Of a stretch of 64,000 bases of DNA, positions 24,300 through 33,052 are shown in pieces; position 1 is the stretch's first letter, and every line of letters starts with the position of its first letter. Made by a program: the position numbers and the translations under genes. Source of the stretch: Choanephora cucurbitarum (lineage: Eukaryota; Mucoromycota; Mucoromycetes; Mucorales; Choanephoraceae). The stretch lies in NCBI GenBank assembly GCA_025331435.1, contig JAIWNI010000007.1, forward strand, positions 434,001 through 498,000, read 5' to 3'. The notes below the pieces were generated by a model that ran no database searches, was not told the DNA's origin, and worked only from the letters and a program-made list of their open reading frames with translations.

Positions 24300-26579
24300 T
24301 TATTGGTTGATTTTCAATTTTCTGTGAGACTTATGTAACTTTGAGAATTGCTCAACCAGGGCGAAAGTTTCTTTAACGTCTTTGCCTTGTGCATAAGCTC
24401 GAATGTATGCAAAGCTCTTGTTAAAAAATCTTCTAATAGTTAGTGGCTGCTCATTAGAGGGGCAGACACTGTCCAAGAAGTTGTGAATATTCCTATCCAG
24501 TGATTGGAAGGAATAATCACACTCCCGGCGTGCTTCTCTCTTGGCAGCGCCCCAGTACCGCTCAATCCAGTTGCATTCGCAGTGGTACTTGGGGTATAGT
24601 TCGAAAATGAAACCATTGTTCTCAATGACTTCGGCAAGGATGGACTTCTGTTGAAGAAAGTCCGGCTGAACTTCCAAAAGGTGAACAACACAACACCTGC
24701 GAGATTCAATAGCCACATTGTTACAATAGCGGACCATGTTGTATCTCTCTTGTTCGTTCAAAAAAAGCTTGCGATCCGCAAGAATGCCTCTGATGCCTAT
24801 GAAATACTTTTTCATTTTTCCACCCTTATATTGAATGTTACTAAAAAGTCGTATAAAATAGAAATGTCTCTAAATTAACTTACAGCATGAGTTTTTGAAT
24901 GAATTTTTAGGTATTCATTCGTTTTTTCTTGCATACTCTTCTTTTGGAAGTACACCTTCTGCTGCTCACAGTAGTTGTACTCTCTTTCAACGTAGAAAGA
25001 CTGGTCAGAGAAAAGGCCTTGACCTGAATCATCGTTCTTTATCTCAATGGCATTCATGTTCATTCTCTTCGCAACTAGAGCACTAGGGGCAAAGGCATTG
25101 TGATTGCTACTTTGGTCGAGAAGAAAGACTGCAACACAATCAGGATGAAGGGCTTTGAAAAGAGGTATAACCTCATCTTCAAGTTGCTCCTTCATATGCT
25201 GACTGGTCCAGTAGCCTTGATATTGCGATCCAGAATAAAAGATCTTTCTTCCAGAGAGTACACGTCCATTTACCTTTCCTCTCATGGTTCCATGGCAGGG
25301 GCATTGGAACTCGGATACCATGATGAATCTGCCTTGTAACTTTGGAAGACAGTAGCTTTCGTTATTTTCCACCCATGAGTACCTTTGGAAATCATTAGCG
25401 TAGAATGTACTCTCATCGTGAGTGACAAACACCTGTTGCTTCATACCCTCAGGCAACTTAGGGGGAGTAACTACGGCTGTGTCAAACTCATCGTACTCTT
25501 CCGAAAGCTCAAGGTATTTCTGCATTCTTTTAGACCATGCAGCACGGTACTCGACAACGTCCTCACGCTCGTGGCCATCAAAGTACAGAACTTTGCCTAT
25601 TAGTATTCAAGAAAAACGTTAGAAGATTTCAATCAAAGATCGCATTTAATCAAGTTACCAAGGTGCTTGAAGTTGAATCCCCAAGAAATGAGGTTTCTTC
25701 TCACAGACTCGGCAGAAAGAGGCCAGACCGCACCGCCATCAACCAGCATTTCTTGTTCAAAGTAGATGCTTCGATTTTCTTTGGCAAGATTACAGTCCGG
25801 AGCTGGTTGACCAAAGCAGGGATACTTCTTTTGGCCTTGGGTTGGCTTCTGAACCATTTGATTGCCTTCATCTTGATGTCATTGTCATCAAGAACTGACA
25901 CTCTCTTGCTATGCTTTCCCTGAGCACCGAGAGGAATGGCGTAAGAAGCCAAGTATTCAGCTGCGTGCTCTCTAATTATCTTGGCCCGATAACTGGTGGC
26001 TTTGTGCTTGTACACAATTGATGCTGCCTCCATAGATGACTTCATCTTGCGCCAGCGACCGCTGCTAGCCATTGTCTTAAAGTAATGGTAGACTGCATCA
26101 TACTTGGCCATTTGGGAAATTCCCAATTTGTGTTGCTCAGATTGAACATTTGTTCTAGGGACAACAAAGGCACAAAGGCGAACCAATGCGTCCTCAACTT
26201 GAGTTTTGTAGTCGGTTGCAGGCTCGATATCAGCCTCGGGCTGAACAACCGGTCTATTGACAGGAGCGAAGAAGCTGTCAATTTTTGCATTTCCTTTTGC
26301 AATCTCTCTGCTTCTTTGGGCGATAAGACGCACGTGTCTGTCGCTATGAGCTCCAGAGTGGCTGTATCTTTGTGTTGAAGCCTGTGCCTCAGAATTCCAG
26401 GCCAACTCAACCGTGTTTTGCATAGGTTGCGAGATCTCGACAACCTGATCGACCTCCATCTCCTCAGGAATAGGTTGGGGCGAAACAGTAGCAATTGAAA
26501 GACTAGCTGTTTCTTTAGCTTTTGCTGCAAGCTTTGACAAGTTTGCCATTCTTTGCTTTTTGGATGATACTTTAGGCAT
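24300..26579 (-). pseudogene. DDE (DDE_3-like) transposase of the TIR element, copy 1, with apparent frameshift
   Basis: Cut-and-paste transposase. The N-terminal part starts at ATG 26579 (MPKVSSKKQRMANLSKLAAK) and is basic and low-complexity for about 130 residues. A helical DNA-binding-like part follows, including IKWFRSQPKAKRSIPALV. After an intron (about 25657 to 25595) the catalytic part reads KVLYFDGHEREDVVEYR, then VFVTHDESTFYAND (first catalytic Asp), VFLLDQSSNHNAF (second Asp) and CECNWIERYWGAAKR (third catalytic residue, Glu). A second intron at about 24878-24820 precedes the last exon, which stops at 24300. The N-terminal frame closes at 25701, whereas the frame joining the catalytic exons (VDGGAVWPLSAESVRR) is shifted by one base in about 25725-25857. 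This is either an inactivating frameshift or an unrecognised intron or recoding signal; the other copy has the same feature. Confidence 0.82.
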
Positions 26580-26940
26580 TGTTTTTGTGTGTAATGAAAA
26601 TGGAAATTTTGAACTTTGACAAGTTCCTGTATTTTTTGATACAACTTTATTTGTGTAATATTAAATTAAGCAATTTGATTGGCTGGAAGTTTAAAATAGA
26701 GAAATTTAAGTAGCGAATTTGAACACAGTGCAGTAAAATATTGTGGACATAGTTTGCTCTCCCAGCTTAAGGACCTCAACTTTGAAGGCAAACAAAAAAT
26801 TTTTTTTGCAGAAGTCAAGTAACTTTTCCACCGTACGTTTTTAGATAAATGCATTTAGAACACTTCTACGAAAGCAGAATTTGAAAAAAGTCAAATCCCA
26901 TCATTCCTATACATTTTGAAAAAAAATCCAAAAAATAGCC

Positions 26941-26972
26941 CAAAAATTTTCTATTTAAGAAAAGATGCACTC
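26941..26972 (-). repeat. Right terminal inverted repeat, transposon copy 1
   Basis: Exact reverse complement of 24201-24232, followed by TA at 26973-26974. Confidence 0.95.
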
Positions 26973-26974
26973 TA

Positions 26975-28020
26975 TGAATGGATTGGCGAGCGTCTCTGTC
27001 AGATTGAAGCCGGCAAGTTTAGAGACGTAGAGGAAGAGTTGTTGATAATCAAAGTAGAGCTGATTTGCAAAGACATCCACAACCTTAAGATAGAAACGAC
27101 TTATGGTCATGCAATTGCTTCACATAGCTTTTAACCCAAAGGGCTGTGCCTGAGGTATGATTTGAGTGATTTGGAATTTATCTAAGCAATAAAATATCAA
27201 ATAGTACTATGAAATTTAGTGTTGCACATCTCTCCGACCAATAAGTTTAATGAGAGCTTGTCTACAGGAAGACACTTTTATGATGATCAAAAGAGAAGTA
27301 CCAATCGTCAGAATAGCTCAGTGTTAACCAAACGATTCGTGTTATTGAGAATCATATATTTGTGGTGTTTGTATCTACCTAATAAAGAAGCCAGCAATAA
27401 CACTCTATACAGTGATATACACCTTTTGCCAAAATGATGTCGCAAAAAGAAAAGTTAAAGCGTCGCACAATTCAAGAAAAGAGTGTCGTGCTTTTTGAAA
27501 AAAAAAAAAAAAGATGCCATACTATAAATATAATTGTTTATTAAATAGGATGGCCTGCAAGGCAGTCAGCAAAACGTCTGGTAGAATAACGCGCAAACCA
27601 TTCAAAAGATGATTGAGCAACTTTGTTGCTAGCGTCTGCAATTATTTGAGGTAGTGGTATCCTTTTTAAGTACAAACCCCTTTTCACACTACTCTTAACA
27701 ACAGACCAAAATTGTTCTATTAGGTTGAGTTCTGGAGAGTAAGGTGGCAAGTAAATGCACTTGTAGCCGCGCTCTTTGATCATTTCACCAATTATTTTAC
27801 TTGTGTATATGGGCGCACTGTCAATAATCAGATAATGTCCTTTCATTTCAGGAAACTTATCCATCTCAGCAAGAATGTCTTTGATGAAATTGACATAATA
27901 ATTGGTTACTGTGCCCTTTGTTTACTGCTTTTTGTCGCCACCTAGCTTTTTTTTTCTTTGAAAATGGTATAGGCTTCCTCAAGCTAATCTTGATGAGACC
28001 TTCAGCAGAGGTGGCTCCCA
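26975..28020. repeat. Duplicated flank adjoining transposon copy 1
   Basis: 1,046 bp beyond the right TIR that is also present, without visible change, at 35829-36874. It contains no host gene but includes the C-terminal part of a second transposase (27541-28020). The match to the other copy ends at GTGGCTCCCA (28011-28020). To the left, the match begins exactly at the TA before the left TIR. Confidence 0.9.
27541..28020 (-). pseudogene. C-terminal half of a second IS630/Tc1-like transposase (truncated copy)
   Basis: Minus-strand frame MDKFPEMKGHYLIIDSAPIY, with the second catalytic Asp in IIDSAP, then YLPPYSPELNLIEQFW with the third catalytic Glu (LIEQFW), ending at 27541. Reading upstream, the same protein continues (FIKDILAEMDKF preceded by SAEGLIKISLRKPIP) with small frame breaks in an A-rich stretch, up to 28020 where the duplication breaks off. 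The first catalytic Asp and N-terminal helix-turn-helix are missing here but present in the sister locus 36395-37703. It is therefore a truncated partner copy. Confidence 0.8.
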
Positions 28021-28449
28021 ATATTAATATTAAAAATAAAAGCTTTTGTTACAAAATAAATACATTTATTATTATCTATGTTAAATTTGGTGATATTTGA
28101 AGAAGGTTATATTAATACTGTTTGATATTCAAAAATATGGCATTATTGACAGTGTTCAAAAATTGGCAAGAAGTGATCTAAACTTGCTGGCCGAAGTTGT
28201 ATTATGAAGAGGTTAATAGCATTTATGGGTATTGTTGATTTTGTTTATGTATTTCAAAATGAAAATTACTATAAAATAACCCCTTTTAACATTTGAATAC
28301 CAATTAAATAGAAGGCTTTTTGTTTTATGGCTTCATAATGTAACAATACTGTAACCTAAGTCCTATCACTTCAAAAACTCGGAAGTTTTCACCATCAAAA
28401 TTATTAGTACATTTTCATAAAGAACGCCTTGAAAAAAAGATGACAATAT
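28021..28449. other. AT-rich spacer after the duplication breakpoint
   Basis: About 430 bp of AT-rich DNA that begins where the 3.8-kb duplicated block stops. No gene, terminal repeat or similarity to the sister locus is seen. Confidence 0.5.
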
Positions 28450-28845
28450 CAATCTGCCGACTACCTGGAACCATGCAACAGCAAAAGTAGCAAACTCTAC
28501 TGAGAAACATGGACGAGGGTTGGGTTGCAGCCAGGGACAGCCACCAAAGTCGCCACAGACTGAGCAGAGCAGCCAAGTCCATACTTTATAAAGTCCCTCA
28601 GTATGGAGAGGCGGGGTCACCTTGCGGTCGAGCTCCGATCATCTAGCATCTTTAATGAAAGAAGTATCAATCTGTCGACTACCTGGAACCATGCAACAGC
28701 AAAAGTAGCAAACTCTACTGAGAAACATGGACGAGGGTTGGGTTGCAGCCAGGGACAGCCACCAAAGTCGCCACAGACTGAGCAGAGCAGCCAAGTCCAT
28801 ACTTTATAAAGTCCCTCAGTATGGAGAGGCGGGGTCACCTTGCGG
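28450..28845. repeat. GC-rich tandem dimer, period 218 bp
   Basis: Two almost identical about 178-bp units, 28450-28627 and 28668-28845, offset by 218 bp and separated by about 40 bp. Observed differences are few (for example TGCCGACT/TGTCGACT and CGGTCGAG/CGGCCGAG). Each unit is much richer in GC than its surroundings and contains a self-complementary core ACTTTATAAAGT flanked by CCATACT and AGTATGG. Both strands have open frames through it, but the composition argues against a protein. It resembles in period and layout the dimer at 56775-57190. Confidence 0.85.
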
Positions 28846-29206
28846 CCGAGCTCCGTCTTTCAGATGCAAAAAAAGAAACCATTTACAAATGTATGAATAT
28901 TACCTTTAAGTTGAGATTAGACAAGAGAGAATCTAAAAAAAGCGCGCCTCAGCCTTATCGTCTAGTTGCATAATTATTAGTTGCGACGTGTGTTAAATAG
29001 TTTTTTATGGAGAAAGTAGCCTCTAAACAAAAGAAAGCCACAAATTATGTTACCAGTCTGTGTCTTGAAACTCTGTCGTCATCAATTAAATTTGAGAGAA
29101 AAATTAGAGCACAGTCACGTGACTTTACCTTAACATCGAATTTCATAGAAACAACGAATAAAATGATAAATAAAATCAATGTACATCTTTTACTACTTTC
29201 ATAGCT

Positions 29207-31476
29207 ATGTCAGTCGAAAATCAAGTGCAAGTATGCTCTCGCTGTTACAAGACAATTGTCAATTCAAGCTACAAGACCTGCGATGGTTGCAGAGTAAGTC
29301 TCAAGATCACTGTATTATGCAGGCAGCTGACTAATCACTGCTTTATAGTTATATTTTCGTCAAATCCGCTGCTGTTAGAAAGGAAAACGAAGATGATGAC
29401 TCTCGAAAAAGAGGACGTAAGAAGCAATTGCCAGCAGCTTACATTTCTCAACTTCATCGAATGAAGCCATTGGAGTTAGGAAGGATGGATGAAATCTGTC
29501 AGCACTGTAAAGCCAAGCATTGGTTAGCCTAATTGCCTTCTACCTCCAAAAAAGGTGAAAAGGTTTGGATGTCATGCTGTAGAGGTGGAAGGGTCAAAAT
29601 TGATTTTATCGAAAGACCATTTGATTATTTGCAATATCTCTTAACAGACACTGGAGTTGAGTTTCGTGAAAATATTAGACAGTATAATTCTGCTCTTGCA
29701 TTCACTCTAATTCGATGTGAACAGGTGCAATTAGGAAACACAAATGGTGGATCGAATTACTTCACACCTTTTCAGATTCAAGGATGTCTTTATCATACCC
29801 AAGGGCCATTAATGAATGAGTCAGTCAGCGATTCGAGATATGCACAGTTGTATATATACGATCCTTTGTTTGCTGCACAATTAAGAAAATGTCAGAACAA
29901 TAACCTTAGCAAATCTATTCTAGAAAAATTGAGTACTTTTATTCCATACGTGACCATGTATAAATCTGCGTATGAGCTTCTAATTGAGGCTGATTCGGAC
30001 GAGAGTGCAGTCTTTGTTTCTGACACTGGCACATTGCAATTGGTGGCTGGCTTAGATCGCAGAACGGAAAATTTGCCTTCATCAGACAAAGTTGCTGCAA
30101 TTGTACCCAATAGCAATGGGTATAAGGGCAGTGAAAGAGTTATTCGTATTTCTTTAAAGGTGGCTTTACGAGAATATCTCAAAACCACGCATTGTACATG
30201 CCTCTCCATTATGTTCTGTTGTTTCCCATGGGTGACCTTGGTTGGAATTGGAGTCTGAGAACTTCTTCATCACCTTTAAAGCCAACCCACGATGGAAAGA
30301 AATCACTAATGAACTGCTACCTGGCCAAACAGCAAGAGATTGACCTGATTTGGTGGCCCGTGTATTACATATCAAAACAAAAGAATTTCTGCATGAAATC
30401 AAATACAAACATATATTTGGTAGATACAAGAATCAGGTAGAAAAGTATCTCCAAGCGCGGTACATTGGCCCTTCGGAAGCAGTATGGCGCCTTTTTGAAT
30501 TTCCTATTCATGAAGAAGATCCAACTGTTATTCTCTTACCTGTTCATTTGCTAGACAAACAAACCGTCTATTTTGATCCCCCAAGCCAGTGACAGTGAAA
30601 TTAGAGACAAGCTGAGAGATAGCAAGACAATGTTGATGGCATGGTTTGAATACAACCAGCAAAATACAGATGGTCGAGGCTATCTCTATCAAGAGTTCCC
30701 TGAGCACTTTGTTTTTGACAGCAAGAACAAAATCTGGGAGCCTAGAGAAAAAGGATTTGCAATTGGTCGAATGTTTTACATCAACCCAATTTGTGGCGAG
30801 CCTTACTATCTTCGATTGCTTCTGACAGTAAGGAAAAGAATGCGATCTTTTGATGAACTGAGGACAGTAGATAATAAGCTATGCTCTACTTTTAAAGAAG
30901 CGTGTTTGCAACTCAATCTCATCGAAATCGATGATGGATGGTTGAACTGTTTCGCGGAAACTGTGCTGTTTACTACTGGGTCAAGCTTACGTTCTCTTTT
31001 TCTTACTGCTTTGGTGTATGGCCAAGTATCCAGACCAAGCTCAATCTGGAACAAGTTCTGTTTCGAGCTATGCGATGACTTAGAACGTGTGCTTCTTCAA
31101 CTTTTTCCTGATCAAGCCAATCACTTTTTTTGATGATATAGAAGCCTTTTATTTGGAAGAGCCTGCCTTAGACTATGGTTTGTTTTTGATCAGCCAGGAA
31201 CTTGAGGCTCTCAACATGTCATTACGAGACTTTGTTGATATGCCTTCACCTTCCTTTAACTGGCAAGGTATTCTTCAAAATTGCAATGGTTCTTCAAACA
31301 CATTTGTGCAAACTGCTCAGCAACTAGATACAGAGGAGGCAATTGAACTTTTTGAATCAAACTACCAGAAACTGAATCAAGGACAGAAGGATGCTATCGA
31401 TTGCATCATTGGCTACTTGGAAGGAAACAAGTCCAATTTGGGCGATAGAGAATGTTTTTTTCTTCAAGGCCCTGCT
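29207..31476 (+). pseudogene. Decayed Helitron Rep/helicase protein
   Basis: Plus-strand remnants in the order of a Helitron protein. First an N-terminal Cys-rich segment CSRCYKTIVNSSYKTCDGCR (29240-29293) with a following intron to about 29347 and a continuation KRGRKKQLPAAYISQLHRMK and CQHCKAKHW. Next the Helitron_like_N region from 29533 (KIDFIERPFDYLQYLLTD, TPFQIQGCLYHTQGPL, YVLLFPMGDLGWNW in another frame). Then VARVLHIKTKEFLHEIK, RYIGPSEAVWRLFEF, PYYLRLLLTVRKRMRSFDEL, and the start of the Pif1-type helicase, LNQGQKDAIDCIIGYLEGN and FFLQGPA. Several stops and frame changes break it (29530, 30190, 30430, 30590, 31130). The region carrying the HUH and two-tyrosine Rep motifs, which should lie between IFGRYKNQ and VEKYLQARYIG, is absent. 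The helicase stops just before the Walker A lysine. Confidence 0.85.
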
Positions 31477-31501
31477 GAGCGTAGCGAAGCTGTACGGCTA
31501 G
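31477..31501 (+). other. 25-nt GC-rich segment ending CTAG, fused to the broken helicase
   Basis: Directly after codons for FFLQGPA the coding similarity ends and GAGCGTAGCGAAGCTGTACG continues to CTAG (31498-31501) followed by T. Helitron 3' ends characteristically finish CTRR with insertion before T, so this could be an element end; a strong preceding hairpin is not evident. Shares the AGCGTAGCG/GAAGC wording with the hairpin element at 62644-62770. Confidence 0.3.
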
Positions 31502-31796
31502 TATTATTAACTTAGCCTTCCTGCACAGGTGTCAAGCCTCTTGATGCCTCATTGCTGGGCCAATGTGATTAGCATATATATGACCCAAAATCATTATCAA
31601 ATAGAGATTAACTTATTCTTGACTAAAGTCTAGCTATAAAACTTATATTTGTAAAGGACTTGGCGTTTATATGCTTTTGTATAATTATTTCATGCCAATC
31701 AATAGGCTCCGTTTAGCTCCGACTTGACTCTTATTTTATTTGCGTCGTGTGTTCGTGTTATCTAAATAATCTTTTCTGCAATTTCAAAAGCTGATC

Positions 31797-32057
31797 ATGA
31801 ATAACAACGCTCTGAACTATCAAGTACCAGAAAGTTCTACTATCAAATGCTCCTCTTACTTTAAATCTACGCCACTAAGCAAATGGAATGTTCAAGGTTA
31901 CGCGCAACACGCTCAACTTGAAAGCTCTTGTGTGAAAAAGTTTGGAAAATCCTCAGAACAATTCTACAACGCGCTCGACACTATCAAAAAGAGCAAAGAA
32001 ACTCCTAGTGATGTTAAGCGCTTACTAAATTCAATTTTACCAAAAGTGAATGCATAG
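31797..32057 (+). CDS. Small uncharacterised protein (86 aa), first gene of a two-gene module
   Basis: Single open frame starting MNNNALNYQVPESSTIKC. Hydrophilic, mostly helical in the second half (KSSEQFYNALDTIKKSKETP then VKRLLNSILPKV). No signal peptide, membrane segment or known motif. It is followed 55 bp later by a second small gene on the same strand. The arrangement resembles the pair at 62501-62051 (minus), where the first protein also has an F/Y-F.. start, a central Trp-containing segment and a C-terminal SS/LLNS-L helix. The resemblance is by eye and distant. Function unknown. Confidence 0.5.
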   Translation: MNNNALNYQVPESSTIKCSSYFKSTPLSKWNVQGYAQHAQLESSCVKKFGKSSEQFYNALDTIKKSKETPSDVKRLLNSILPKVNA

Positions 32058-32112
32058 AATTAACAAAAACTTATATTTACATATTCACTAACAAAATCGT
32101 TCCCTCATTAAG

Positions 32113-32277
32113 ATGAAAACTTCCAAACCCAAAGAAATTGCTCAAGTTAATATTAGAAATACATACTCTCAATGTGCTGTATCGAACTCAGGAAATGCAA
32201 ACCTTGTTCTTAATTCACTAGCGTCAAACAAGAATTCAGACTCAAGTGGTTCAAACACCACCATCGAAACTAGATAG
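32113..32277 (+). CDS. Small uncharacterised protein (54 aa), second gene of the module
   Basis: ATG 32113 to TAG 32275-32277. Short basic start MKTSKPKEIAQ followed by an Asn/Ser-rich segment (VNIRNTYSQCAVSNSGNANL). The pattern PK-x-x-x-x-x-N-I-x-N-x-Y-x-Q then Asn-rich resembles the small protein at 62051-62239 (TPKSTVIINNYGQTVNNKNV). No function recognised. Confidence 0.4.
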   Translation: MKTSKPKEIAQVNIRNTYSQCAVSNSGNANLVLNSLASNKNSDSSGSNTTIETR

Positions 32278-32492
32278 CAAAAAAGGAAACTTATGGATCC
32301 TTAAAATATCATTGGTGGAAATGTTGGGGTGGTCCCCCTAAAACCATTCAGCTGCCGATGAGCACAAGAATTATCCAATCAGTTAAGCATCTGTCACTTA
32401 ATCGGGATTATAGAGGACTTAGCGAAAATTTAATATTATTTATTTGAGAATAGCATAAGAGTATAAAAGTATAAGAGCATAAGAGCAAAGAA
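32278..32492. other. Short spacer before the minisatellite
   Basis: AT-rich; contains ATTGGTGGAAATG and GGGGTGGTCCCCC near 32312-32340, the latter a small imperfect palindrome. Nothing else recognised. Confidence 0.3.
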
Positions 32493-32570
32493 GACATAGA
32501 ACATAAAGGGCATAGAACATAAAGGGCATAGAGAGGGCATAGAGAGGGCATAGAGAGGGCATAGAGACTG
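32493..32570. repeat. Minisatellite (11- and 16-bp units)
   Basis: Two copies of a 16-bp unit CATAGAACATAAAGGG followed by three to four copies of an 11-bp unit CATAGAGAGGG. Open frames across it on the minus strand are artefacts of the repeat. Confidence 0.9.
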
Positions 32571-32629
32571 TTGCTTAGATGTTTGGGAAATTCCAATTAT
32601 ATTTGAAATGCCAGTAACTTCCAAACTTA

Positions 32630-33002
32630 CTAAGATTGATAAGTCTTTCGCCGTTGAAAAAAATGCAAGTGCATATCCAAAATACAATCAACTTGCATTA
32701 GGCTTGCATCTATTGTTTGGTCAGTAGCAAAAGCACGGAGAAAATTTTGTTGTTGATCCAGAGGGGCTGCTGCCTGTACTTGCCAGCAAGTAACAGATCC
32801 GTCTCTGTATTCCCCAACATACTTCTTGCTTTGGTCATGTTTTAAAGTGAAGGCTGCGAACATGCCGTTCTTCAATGTTGGCAGTTGGTAAGCATTGCCA
32901 TTGTTATCAGCAAGCTCTCTCGTTCCTCCAAAAAGGTTATGATAAAAATCACCACCTTGTTCGCCGACAAACTCGAGTATCCTGCTTCCAGTTTCTACTC
33001 TT
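32630..33002 (-). pseudogene. 3' part of an uncharacterised gene cut by transposon copy 2
   Basis: A minus-strand frame runs from an AG acceptor near 33002 (RVETGSRILEFVGEQGGDFY) through LFGGTRELADNNGNAYQLP and SKKYVGEYRDGSVTCWQVQA to a stop at 32630. A GT donor (GTACAA, about 33042) and a short A-rich remnant of an upstream exon lie just before the transposon's TA at 33053, so the 5' part appears to have been severed by the insertion. No family recognised; the composition is clearly protein-like. Confidence 0.5.
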
Positions 33003-33052
33003 AAAAGACTAAATGTGTTTCATATCTCTACTTCTCTTTTGTACCTTTTTTT

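Larger units (their letters stand above)
24199..26974 (-). mobile_element. DDE DNA transposon with 32-bp TIRs, copy 1
   Basis: A 2,772-bp element (24201-26972) flanked by TA on both sides (24199-24200 and 26973-26974), the expected target duplication of the IS630/Tc1/mariner superfamily. The terminal inverted repeats are perfect over 32 bp: 24201-24232 and 26941-26972, beginning GAGTGCATCTTTTCTTAAAT. The element carries one minus-strand transposase gene (24300-26579). It appears identical over its entire length to the copy at 33053-35828: every feature is displaced by exactly 8,854 bp with no indel. It is a recent arrival. Confidence 0.92.

Noticed and set aside
28366..28838. Two minus-strand frames with nearly identical proteins (start MTPPLHTEG)
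   Set aside because: They arise only because the GC-rich unit is duplicated; composition and structure fit a non-coding repeat better, and no splice or promoter context supports them.
28450..28845. Known RNA (5S rRNA, U1-U6 snRNA) or tRNA cluster
   Set aside because: No 5S internal control region, no Sm or U6 ACAGAGA wording, and no convincing A and B boxes were found on either strand.
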